A DNA stretch of 64,000 bases from Inia geoffrensis (Eukaryota > Chordata > Mammalia > Artiodactyla > Iniidae), in the NCBI GenBank assembly GCA_036417435.1, contig CM070904.1, positions 65,750,908 through 65,814,907 of the forward strand. The letters run 5' to 3'. The position numbers were made by a program, and so were the translations under genes. Below the pieces are notes generated by a model. The model saw only the letters and a program-made list of their open reading frames with translations, made no database searches and was not told where the DNA came from. Shown piece after piece: positions 1 through 9,870 of the stretch. Position 1 is the first letter of the stretch. Each line of letters opens with the position of its first letter.

Positions 1-1380
1 CAGTGGCTAAGGGCTTGGCAGGGGCAGCCTGTTTGTCTCCGTCCTAAATTCCCTCAGGGCTCACCATTGAGGGCAGCTGTAGTGGCTTGATGGCTGCAAC
101 ATCCTTTGTTTACTGATGTGGCAGGCAGCATTTTTCATTCACAGTCCCTAACCTTACACTATGTCAAGGTGTTAGTTGATATGTGCATATAGAAAGTTGC
201 TGAGCCATCAAGTTGAGACGACTCCCTTCAGGTCCCTCAGCTTTCTGCAACTTTGATGCCAAACTTTGGGCATGGATATTTTGTGAATTTGCCTGTGGTC
301 CTGCTTCCTTAGATACACCCTGAAACTCCTGCCACATCACTGCTGGTTTCTTTCAAGAAACAGGATGTGAGCCCCTTCTGCTCCTAGATCTTGTGAAACT
401 CTCACTTCTTGTTGCTGCATCCCTGTTAGCTTCCTTCAGAAGTAAATACAGGTGGCCTTTGTTTTAGGGTCTGTAGGCTTCTTTGTCCTAGTCTGGATTC
501 TCCCAGGAAGAGACCCTGAAACAAAGGTCTGTACTCAAGGACTTTACTTGGGAAGTGCAGAAAACACCAGTAGGTTTGTGGGGAAATAATCCAGGAAAAG
601 GAAGACTGCGGAGGGGGGCGGGTATTATTAAGCCAGTGAAAGACTGGAGAGTCATCCTAAATGAAAATGCTGACAAAAAATTATTCCCCTTGAAGAGAAA
701 GGGGCCTGGGGTATTTGTACACAACCTCTTGTGTGATTCTGTGAAATGCTCAGGAGATAAAAGGAAACAGACTCTCCAGGAAAGGAAAACAGTGACTCTC
801 CAGGGTTCCTGGGGCAGGTTGGGTCCTTCACACTTCCCACCTGTTTTTTTCATGGAGCAGTGAGGCTTTCTGGTTCTGTGGAAATAAGCCTCCAGGTACA
901 GAGATGTGGGCCTTGGCAGTTCCTAGTCAATTAAAAGCTCATTGAAAGGGTGAAGGATAAGAGCAGGAAAAATAATTCTGCCACAGCTTGCATCACCTTC
1001 CTTATAGCCTGGGGCAGTCCTTTCTACTTTGGAGGGAAGCCTTTTTCTTTCCTGTTTTTGGTTAAAACAATTCACCTATATTCATGAACTCTCTCCTTGT
1101 TCTGACCTTAAGCTTTTGTAAGTAAAACCAAGTGGACTCATAAGGTAATTTGTTTTACTGTTCAGCTCCTTCGACCAATACTCAGCCCATACCACCCTCT
1201 GATCCTGAGGCCATGTACACTATGGAAAGTAAAAGAAAAAGTGGTAAGAAGGACAAAACAAAAATTAAAAGGAATTGAAAGGGAAGCAGGTTAATATCTC
1301 AAAGTTGGATGTTGCTGTCCTCTTATATCTCTACAGAGGTATCATGTGGGAGGGTTATGAATCTGGTAGACCAACTGCTA
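1..1380. other. Non-coding DNA, no gene recognised
   Basis: Mixed-composition sequence with no coherent exon, splice-site chain or recognisable young repeat. Open frames of about 100-120 codons on both strands at 488-863 overlap each other, have no recognisable domain and are treated as chance. The block at about 480-870 may be a decayed interspersed repeat, but I could not assign a family. Confidence 0.6.
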
Positions 1381-1384
1381 AATA

Positions 1385-1700
1385 GTAACCTAATTTCCCA
1401 GTGGCTTCATACAACACAAGTTTATTCCTGCTGCCAGCACACTCCACTGCGGGTCTGATGGGGGAGGAAGGTGGTGAAGACTGAACACCAGGCAGAAATC
1501 CAGGCACCAAGGCCCATTCCATCTTGTGACTCTATGTCTTCCAAATTCTCACAGATACTCTAGTCATTCTCTAGTGGTAAGAGTCTGGAGGGTTATTCAG
1601 GGGCGACTTTTATGGACAAGTATGAATTGGAGTTCATCACTTCTGCCCATATTCTATTGGTTAAAATTCAATCATATGGCTGACCAGGAAATCTAGTGTC
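1385..1700 (+). repeat. Candidate decayed LTR-like repeat
   Basis: The stretch has the phrasing of an ancient mammalian LTR: a segment like 'agtggcttcatacaacacaa' near the start and 'attctattggttaaaattca' near the end. It is heavily diverged, with no terminal TG/CA or duplication that I could fix. Family unassigned; it could instead be a DNA-transposon relic. Confidence 0.25.
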
Positions 1701-1779
1701 TTTATATGCTTAGGAGAACATGGGTAACATAACAGTAAATAACTGGCTAGTCTTTGTTATGGTGTGCAAATGATTTAAG

Positions 1780-1920
1780 AGCGAAACACTGAGCTAGGAA
1801 TATGAAGACATTAGTTTTAATTCTGTTTCTCCACTTACTGTCTCTATGACCCCTAACGTGGTTATTTACCTCAGTGTTGATCTGTGAAATAGTGACAATA
1901 ATATCTGTACCACTTACTTA
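1780..1920 (+). repeat. MIR SINE fragment
   Basis: Matches the central and 3' part of the ancient tRNA-derived MIR family: 'ccacttactgtctctatgac', then 'ttatttacctcagtgttgat', then 'ctgtgaaatagtgacaataa'. These correspond to the usual order of MIR core motifs (tgtgtgacc, ttacttaacctc, ctgtaaaatgg). Old and diverged. Confidence 0.55.
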
Positions 1921-1994
1921 GACTCATAGGCTGTTGGAACCCAAAAGGGCATTAGGTATCGTTGAGTTCAGGCATCTTTCTCCAAGTCTATACT

Positions 1995-2129
1995 TAAGAC
2001 CACCTGTGTCAAATTACTTGGGCAACACCAGGAGTTACTAAAAATCTCTGATGTAGGAAAGCCTTAGAATCTGCATTTTTATAATTATTCCAGGTGGCTC
2101 TTCTCTATACAAAAGTTTGAGATCCACTG
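1995..2129 (+). mobile_element. MER5A-like hAT transposon remnant
   Basis: Short non-autonomous hAT/Charlie-type remnant. It contains the MER5-like segment 'gaatctgcatttttataatt' and ends in a terminal-repeat-like 'ttgagatccactg' (2117-2129), close to the inverted repeat ttgagaaccactg of the family. The 5' terminus is degraded. Confidence 0.45.
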
Positions 2130-2640
2130 ACCTTGTTTAAACTTTTAATTTTATAGTTATAGAAATAAAAGCTCATAGTAATGTAGGGTGACACTGGATA
2201 GTGCTAGTTTGTATAGACTAAGGCTGAAATCCCTATCTCCTGAGTCACTACCCAATGTTTTCTCTTTTTTTTTTCTTTTTTGCTAAACCACCCTGCCCTG
2301 TGAGGTTATCTTTGAGCATCAGGTAACATAATGTATGTAAACACATTCCCTTTGAAATAAAACTCATCATATTTAAAAATATTATTTAATTTTGTAGCCC
2401 TGGTTAGCAAACATCCTCTTTGGTCTTTATGTAGCTTTGAAAATATTATTCAACATTTATGAAAGCTTAGAGACAAAATGTAGCAACAATGGTTTAGTTA
2501 TTCAACTTTAAAATTTCCCTATTATTTTAAAACAATCTGTCATTCCTAAAATGTGCTCTAGACCAAGGCAGCCATGTGTGAATGTTTTATATGTCTGGTA
2601 CCTACCTCTAGACCTCTGTATCCAAACTTTGAAGGTGAGG
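2130..2640. other. AT-rich intergenic DNA
   Basis: AT-rich unique-looking sequence with a pyrimidine tract at about 2261-2280. No gene, RNA or confident repeat seen. Confidence 0.5.
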
Positions 2641-3230
2641 CTTGCTTAGGATTACTGCACTTCCCACCTGTAAAACCCAAACCCTACCATATGTCTATAA
2701 AAATTTGTAATAAACAGAAACCTCAATTAAATAGAGTTGGGAGAACGTAAGGGGGAGCTCTCATGCCCTGTGACGATAATGGAACCTAACAAGAAGAAGA
2801 AAAACTCTGGGCTTCCCTGGTGGCGCAGTGGTTGAGAGTCCGCCTGCCGACGCAGGGAACACGGGTTCGTGCCCTGGTCTGGAAAAATCCCACGTGCCGC
2901 GGAGCGGCTGGGCCCGTGAGCCATGGCCAATGAACCTGCGCGTCCGGAGCCTGTGCTCTGCAATGGGAGAGGCCACAGCAGTGAGAGGCCCGCGTACCAC
3001 CATAGATACTTTGTTTACTATAAGCCCTCCCAACTTCCTTTTCCGCTCTATAAAAATGTTTTCCTTTCCTTGGCATACAGGTACTTGCACGTGGCTCACA
3101 TGATGGCAGACCTCGAATTGCAATTCTCTGTTGATCCCGAATAAACCCATCTTTGCTGGAGAAATATCTGGCAGTCTGTTTCAGGTCAAGGTGTCTATGG
3201 TTGATCTTGGGTAGAAGACCTCTTCGTATC
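2640..3230 (+). mobile_element. Solo ERV-like LTR candidate, interrupted by a SINE
   Basis: Looks like a solitary endogenous-retrovirus LTR split by the SINE at 2809-3001. Downstream of the SINE there is a TATA-like box (TATAAAA, 3049-3055) and, about 90 bases later, a polyadenylation signal (AATAAA, 3140-3145), the spacing expected of an LTR promoter and R region. No gag, pol or env remnant adjoins it. The ends (TG/CA) and a short host duplication were not fixed, so family and boundaries are inference. Confidence 0.35.
2809..3001 (+). mobile_element. CHR-type SINE lacking its A-tail
   Basis: Cetacean tRNA-derived SINE beginning 'gggcttccctggtggcgcag' and including the polymerase III B-box-like GGTTCGTGCCC in the tRNA-like head. 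The body reaches the usual 3' end 'aggcccgcgtacc', but instead of the expected gc plus A-tail it runs straight into 'catagatactttg'. No flanking duplication was found. Either the tail was deleted or the copy is truncated at its 3' end. Confidence 0.9.
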
Positions 3231-3697
3231 AGTGCAACATTCTGGGCTTAATATAGCTTTCTACCCTTACCCCAGGGACAGTTTTTGTATTTTGTTGTTT
3301 TGCTTTTTCCCCCGTCAGAAGCAATGGATTTTTTCTAGGTCCTTGGTGGTAAGAGATTTTTCTATTCTTCTCTGATGGTACATAGGTTTTCCTTCTACCT
3401 CTTCCCCAGAAGCAGCGCATTTTTGATTAGGCGCTGAGAAATGCAAGTGGAAGTTCTTGCTGCTACCCACCCAAAGATGGAAGGCTTTTGCCTCTTACTA
3501 GAAATGGGTCTAGGGAGATAAGAAGGGCTTTGTGCCTGTCCCCCAACAGCTGCTGACCACCTCCTACATACCTCACTAGATCTTTTGTCCTCTCTCCAAA
3601 TCTTTCTTGTGAACATTTGATGGAGGCCTATAGACAAGAGCTTAATGAGACAGTATGAGTTTTCCTTGTTTCTGTGATTCCTAGGTTTTTCAAGCTA

Positions 3698-4969
3698 TTG
3701 GATAGGCCAAAAGGTTCGTTCGTTTTTTTCTGTAAGATGGCTCTAGTAGCACTTAGTTGTCTTTAACTTCATTTGAAACAATTTTGTTAGATTGTATGTG
3801 ACAGCTGTCATACCAGTGTACATTTTAAAAAAGACATCAAAATTGGTGAATTTTTGTGTAGCCATTTTAATATTGAAGATGGAAGAAAAAAAGAAACATT
3901 TTTGGCATATTGTGCTTTATTATTTCAAGAAAGGTAAAATCGCAACTGAAATGCACAAAAAGATTTGTGCAGTGTATGGAGAAGGTGCTGTGACTGGTTG
4001 AATGTGTCAAAAGTGGTTTGTGAAGTTTTGTGCTGGATGATGCTCCACAGTAGAGTAGACCAGTTGAAGTTGATAGAGATCAAATCGAAACAATAATTGA
4101 GAACAATCAATGTTATGCCACACGGGAGATGGCTGACATACTCAAAATATCCAAATCAGGCACTGAAAATCATTTGCACCAGCTTGTTTATGTGAATCGA
4201 TTTGATGTTTGGGTTCCACATAAGTTAAGTGAAAAATAATTTCTTGACCGTATTTCCCATGTGATTCTCTACTGCAAAGTAATGAAAACTGTCCCTTTTT
4301 AAAACAAATTGTGGCGGGCGATGAAAAGTGGCTACTGCACAATAATGTGGAACAGAAGAGATGGTGGGGCAAGTGAAATGAACCACCACCAACCACACCA
4401 AAGGCCGGTCTTCATCCAAAGGAGCTGATGTTGTGTATACGGTGGGATTGGAAGGGAGTCCTCTATTATGAGCTCCTTCCAGAAAACCAAATGATTAATT
4501 CCAGCAAGTACTGCTGGAAATTAGAACAACTGAAAGCAGCACTCGAAGAAAAGCATCCAGAATTTGTCAACAGAAAACGCATAATCTTCCAACAGGTTAA
4601 TGCAAGACTGCATGTTTCTTTGATGACCTGGCAAAAACTGTTACAGCTTGGCTGGGAAGTTCTGATTCATCCACCATATTCACCAGACATTGCACCTTCG
4701 GATTTCCATTTATTTCGGTCTTTATAAAATTCTCCTAATGGAAAAATTTCAATTTCCTGGAAGACTGTAAGAGGCACCTGGAACAAACAGTTCTTTGCTC
4801 AAAAAGGTAAAAAGTTTTGGGAAGATAGAATTATGAAGTTGCATGAAAAATGGCAGAAGGTAGTGGAACGAAAGGGTGAATACGTTGTTCAATAAAGTTC
4901 TTGGTGAAGATGAAAAATGTGTCTTTTATTTTTACTTAAAAAACTGAAGGCACTTTTTGGCCCACCCAA
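3698..4969 (+). mobile_element. Mariner DNA transposon, full length, inactive
   Basis: Tc1/mariner element of 1272 bp, the standard size. Terminal inverted repeats are visible: the left end starts TTGGATAGGCCAAAAGGTTC and the right end, read on the other strand, starts TTGGGTGGGCCAAAAAGTG. Both ends abut a TA dinucleotide (3696-3697 and 4970-4971), the target duplication of this superfamily. It carries a decayed transposase gene. The TIR wording resembles mariners common in cetartiodactyl genomes. Confidence 0.93.
3879..4895 (+). pseudogene. Mariner transposase pseudogene
   Basis: Decayed transposase of about 339 codons (usual 345-355). The start is the ATG at 3879 (MEEKKKHF...), leading into the N-terminal helix-turn-helix region; the reading frame then breaks repeatedly by stops and shifts. 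Family signatures remain: first catalytic Asp in AGDEKW (codon 4320-4322), a WDWKGVLYYELLP segment, and third Asp in HPPYSPDIAPSD (4701-4703). The second catalytic Asp, normally in HDNARPH, is Val here (QVNARLH, codon 4596-4598). It sits 35 codons before the third Asp, exactly the DD34D spacing. The last recognisable residues are GEYVVQ and a stop. It cannot encode active enzyme. Confidence 0.9.
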
Positions 4970-4971
4970 TA

Positions 4972-5514
4972 TATTCTAGCCTACAGTTGTCCTATCTCAC
5001 AAAGTTATGTGAAGGCAAAATGAGTTAGTCCGTGTGATACATTTACAAGAGAACTTAGTATATATTAAGACCCCAATAAATATGAATTAGTGTTAAAAAC
5101 AATGCTAATAAATTTTTCTTAGGATTTTGATATTTTCCTGTTTCCCATAGCTTGTTTTATTGTTATTTTCTTTCTGCTTTCTGGTTCACTTTAATGACAC
5201 ACCTCTTCAATTTCTAGACTTTGTTACCTAAGTCATTGCCAAAAAGAAATTTTATAAATGATCAGCTATGAAGTTATTGGCTATTATATTTATTCTTTGA
5301 CATTCTATTTAAATCCTTGCTAAGACTGTTGCCAAGAAAACGGGTGGTGAGAATTGCATATTTTGAAGAAAGTGGAATGAGTATACTTCCTGTAGCAGCT
5401 ATATACTATTTGTTTCATTTCCATGGAAGATATCTTCTTTAAAGAATATACTATAAATTTCTTTTAAATAATAAAAATATCTTTAAGCCAAGAAAAGACA
5501 AAAAATATTAACTT
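4972..5514. other. AT-rich intergenic DNA
   Basis: No gene or confident repeat seen between the mariner and the next SINE. Confidence 0.5.
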
Positions 5515-5527
5515 AAAAGATATTTTA

Positions 5528-5743
5528 GGGCTTCCCTGGTGGTGCAGTGGTTGAGAGTCCGCCTGCTGATGCAGGGGACACGGGTTCGTGCCCCAGTCTG
5601 GGAAGATCCCAAACATGCCGTGGAGCGGCTGGGCCCCTGAGCCATGGCTGCTGAGCCTGCGCGTCCGGAGCCTGTGCTCCACAACGGGAGAGGCCACAAC
5701 AGTGAGAGGCCTGCGTACCGCAAAAAAAAAAAAAAAAAAAAAA
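5528..5743 (+). mobile_element. CHR-type SINE with A-tail and target duplication
   Basis: Complete tRNA-derived cetacean SINE: head 'gggcttccctggtggtgcag', B-box-like GGTTCGTGCCC, body, then 'gcgtaccgc' and a run of 22 A. It is flanked by a 13-bp duplication aaaagatatttta (5515-5527 and 5740-5752), showing insertion by L1-driven target-primed reverse transcription. Non-coding; open frames here are chance. Confidence 0.95.
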
Positions 5744-5752
5744 GATATTTTA

Positions 5753-8700
5753 CTAAACAGTGAAATCTGTTAAACAGCACAGTATTAAAATCAGTCACTA
5801 CTACAGCTGCCAGCTACATAGATCCCAACATTTTAGCTAAAAAAGAAAAGAAACATTTGTTTCAGGTAAATAATAAATGAATACTTAAGAATAGGAATAG
5901 TAAAACACTTTCTGATACACAAAGTATGGTTCCAAACATTTTTTTATATTTCCTAAATTGATCTCCTTGTCAAGAAATGTTGCTCATCACTATTCTTGAG
6001 TCTCTGAAATTTTCTTAGGAATTTTCGATGTTTGAATTTTTGATGTTATTAACACAGCAGAGTTCAGGACAGTATAGCTTAGTCATTTCTGGAATGAATG
6101 AAATCACTCGGTAATTTCAGACAACTGAATGACAAAGTCATTTGTTCAATCATTCATTTATAAAACAAATATTGTGTGAAAGTTACAAGCACTGTGCTAA
6201 AGGGATATAGCGAGGGATGAGATGAACTTCAAGGTATGATTATGTTCTGTGAACAGTGTATACACAACAAATAAATGATGTGTCAATGGAAAATACCAAA
6301 AGTGCTTCAGAAATTTAAGTGATTCAGAAATATATAAGAGTTTCTAGTCAGAGATGTGAGCATAATGAATTAATTTGATTACCACAGCTGAATATTTTAT
6401 TTCTTTTAGTTAGTTATTAAGCAAATCTACTTTTTTAAGTGCCCTCTGAACATGAATTAGACAATAAAACTGAGAAGCAGACTTCATATAAATGGACAAA
6501 TTTTAAAAAAGGAGATGATAGACTTGGAGAGAGATTGGTCTTCATTATTCCCAGTTAAGAGGCAACATTATGATAAACTGAGAGGGACCCTTTAAAAATA
6601 GTCTGCTTTCAGTACTGCCCATAAGTGGCTTTGTAAAAAGCATCTTGGCTCTGAGTTAGTGATCATAGAAGATTGAGATTATTTTGTAGAATCTGAAACT
6701 GCTGTAAAAAAATGATAGCACATGAAATTTACTTTTAAAATATTTCCAGTGAAGGTTGTCAGTGAGCTTCATGTGTAATGTAAGCATTTTGAAAGGGCAG
6801 TTTAGTAAAACAGGAAATAACCCAAGTTAGGATGGCTTCAATAACCAATGAGAATAACCTGCATTCAAAAGCCATAGGAATTGAGGCTAAGGGAGTGCTG
6901 CTTGTCACACATTTAAAATGCACAAAACAGTAAAGGAAGTAGAAGGAAATTTAAGAGCCGAGGTTTGAAACAACGAACGTTGTGTTTTATCACAACGAAG
7001 GCATAGAATATGAACTGGACTTTTTCAGTCATTGAAACACTAGACAAGGAGAGGCCTGGTATCTTTAAATCTGTGAAAGCAGGTTGTTTCAAGAAATGCT
7101 GTATTTCAAGATGAATTTAATCAGACATATTAAAGTAACAGAAATATTTTTACTTCTATTAATGTATTTAGAGATATTAAAATTCAAATTTGAATTGTGT
7201 TCTTTTTTGCTTGCTTACTCTTAATTAAAATACTTGTATCCTTTAATCCCCTCTATCCTTTAGTTTTTTGCTATGTATGAAAGTCTAAATCATGGAGAAT
7301 TAGTGAGAATATAAACTCTTTTATAATGGCTTTATTTTCATACTACTAAAATCTTATTAAAATGTAGAAATGTTAAAATATTGTGTCTGTAAAATGTGAT
7401 ACTGCTGTTAATTTTGGAGGGTTTAATTTTGGAAATGGATATTAATTGCTCTAAAGATTAAAGTGTTATTCTTTGATGTTTCTGGAATGTATTCACCCCT
7501 TGAGATATGCCGTTACACACCTTTCTTTCTGAGAAATTTGGCATTTAGAGACATGAGAGTTTAACTTACATAGTTGACTATTTTTAAAATTTTTTTACTC
7601 TTAAATTTAAAACAGGTTCTGCTACTCCCATAAAATTTCTGTGGTTTCACAGAAATATTAAAAATGCTTTTTTAGAGAGAACGTACTTATGACGTGCTCA
7701 ACAATGACTGAGGAATAACTCAGAAAATAAATTAAGTAAACTGTTCCTACTCTCAAAGAATTGACAATATAATCAGAAAATACTCATGAAATGATTACCA
7801 AAATGAGGGATATTGATAAAAATGGTAGTACAGTGAAGAGAAAAATTATTGCAAACTGGAATGTTTGGCAAATTGTGAGGTGAAACTTGAATGAAGGGGA
7901 GAATTTAGATTGGAGAAGATATGCCAAAATAGGAGATTCAGCAAAAGTTTTATGAAGAGAGTTTATTTCTGGAATAGTGAGCAGTGGGTCACCTTGCTGG
8001 ATCGGTTGTTTAGAGTCAAATTCTGGAGGGCCATAATGGAAACCAATAGAGGAAAGAAGGAAAAGTTGATTAAAAGAAAAGAAAAAAGCTATGTAAAAGT
8101 CAAGGAAAATTTGGACTGAGATGGGGCCACAGAATCAGGTGAACTCCAGAGTGAAGTTTCAAGAGAGCATTAAGAATCGAAGTCATATTATAGAAGTCTA
8201 AGAAGAAAAGCAGTTATGATAAATGGTGGCATCAGGAATAGCCCACTCATCTGAGGAAAAGGAAAATTAGGGTCAAGGAAAGTTGTGGAGTTAAGTGTGT
8301 GTGTTCAGTATAGATAACATATTCTATAAAATGTGATCAAATGAAAATCAAACATCTGGCATGAATATATGGAATATACTATTTCTCAGATATAATGAAT
8401 GCATAGAATTTTATAATTAAAAGCATTAGATACATTTAATTTTCAATGTACTGTGAATCCCTTTGACACCCCAGCAGTCTCTTGTTTGGGGGATGTATTT
8501 TTGATAGATGGTAAGATTTAGATTCTTGTCTTCCTGCAATAGGTAACTGCCAGGTATGACAACATGCCACTAACATTAGCAGTGTTGGGACAAGTTGATG
8601 CAATTACTACCCTGTTAACCAAATAGGTCTGTGATAGCATCTTTCTGCTCAGGTTCTGTGAGACTGAGGTGTGTGAAAACTCAGTATTCCTAGAATGTAG

Positions 8701-8764
8701 AGTACTTATTTTGTAATGGATATTTGTTATTTTCTGTCTGTTTAGAATCCTGTCCATAGAGGTG
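5753..8764. other. AT-rich DNA with faint ancient repeats
   Basis: About 3 kb without a gene. Segments near 6140-6300 and 7690-7990 resemble very old mammalian repeats of the type that contain 'agcactgtgctaaaggg', but they are too diverged to name. A 69-codon frame at 7910-8119 is Lys/Arg rich, has no recognisable domain and is treated as chance. Confidence 0.5.
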
Positions 8765-9220
8765 GTTAATCAGTAGCCTTTCCTGCAAACTCCTCCTACC
8801 ACCCCCACCCAACATAGAAGTTATCATCTGATTCAGATTTGCCCGTAAGATTCCCCACACACTTGGTCAGAGTGAAAGGTGATTGGTTCAGGAGAGATAG
8901 GCATGTGGCCAAGCCAAGGTGATCAGAGCATCCCCAGGGCTTTCGCTTGAGACAGCTGCAGGAAAGAGGTATGCTTTTATTTCATCTGAGATTGCTAAGA
9001 TAAAAGGACAAATAAACCTAGAGCTGCCAATTTTTTCTGCCGTCGTGTCAGAGCAACATTCCTGAGAATGAAGCCAGCTCAGAAAAAGTAGAGCTGAGAG
9101 ATACAGAAAGACAGAACCCTGATGAAATTGGTTTAGGTTCCTGGATCCAGCTGTGGTTGTACTTCTCAGTTACTTGAGCCTGTACATTCTTTTCTTTTCC
9201 TCCGTTTACTGTCATTTGCT
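8765..9220 (+). repeat. Ancient interspersed repeat, family unassigned
   Basis: Contains phrases typical of a widespread mammalian repeat: 'ggtgattggttcaggagaga', 'gagaatgaagccagctcaga', 'cctggatccagctgtggttg' and 'ttctcagttacttgagcc'. The same family appears in inverse orientation at about 62740-63280. Probably LTR-derived, but I cannot name it reliably. Confidence 0.4.
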
Positions 9221-9374
9221 ATAGAAAGGGTCCCGTTTAATGCAACTGATGAGAACAATTGGTCAAAAGGTAAGAAAAAATACAGTATAAGAAAGGAGAG
9301 TTATAACTGTTCCCTTCTCTGAATACCTAGAACACTTTAATCTTCATTTCTATATGAAATGCACACCTCAATCC

Positions 9375-9480
9375 ATACCACGTGTTCCAATCATTTATGC
9401 ACTTATTTTTACTTCTGGTACTAGAAAGTGAGCTTCTTGAGAGCAGGGATAGTTTCTGGGGTTTTTCTGACATTCTACTG
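9375..9480 (+). repeat. L2 LINE 3' fragment
   Basis: Carries the L2 3' segment 'gagcttcttgagagcaggga' followed by a pyrimidine-rich stretch, as in the conserved tail of this ancient LINE. Confidence 0.45.
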
Positions 9481-9870
9481 TGTGGCAGACACTGTAACTG
9501 GCCAGCCTTCAGTCATCGCAAGCTCCTTCCCCTGTTCACCTACCACTGCAGAGACTGGCAAAGGCCAAATATTCACCTTCCTGGTCTCTCTGCAGCTAAG
9601 AGTGATCATGTGATCCAATTTTGCCCATTGAGATATAAGTGGAAATATACTGAGAGAAATGTTTATTTTCCGACAAAAGAAAACGTGTTTCTGGTATTCT
9701 TCTTCTTTATTCGTGCTTGGAACATGGAAATGCAAAGATGATGTCTTGAGCTACAGCAGCCATATTGTGATAAGGAGGCATGAGCATGAGGGAAACAAAA
9801 AGCCAACTTGTTTAAAATGGCAGCTGCATTGTTCCTGGAACTACTTACATCCGAACTTCTTTTTCTGAAT
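9481..9870 (+). repeat. Ancient interspersed repeat, family unassigned
   Basis: Includes 'tgatcatgtgatccaatttt', 'attgagatataagtggaaat' and 'gagctacagcagccatattg', an arrangement seen in an old mammalian repeat whose name I cannot fix. Several overlapping open frames of 60-119 codons lie inside it on both strands; none has a recognisable domain. Confidence 0.35.

Noticed and set aside
488..863. Overlapping 121- and 102-codon frames on opposite strands
   Set aside because: Mirror-image frames over the same bases, no domains; typical of chance.
2809..3001. tRNA gene in the SINE head
   Set aside because: The B-box and tRNA-like start are part of a tRNA-derived SINE; the cloverleaf is degraded and fused to a SINE body.
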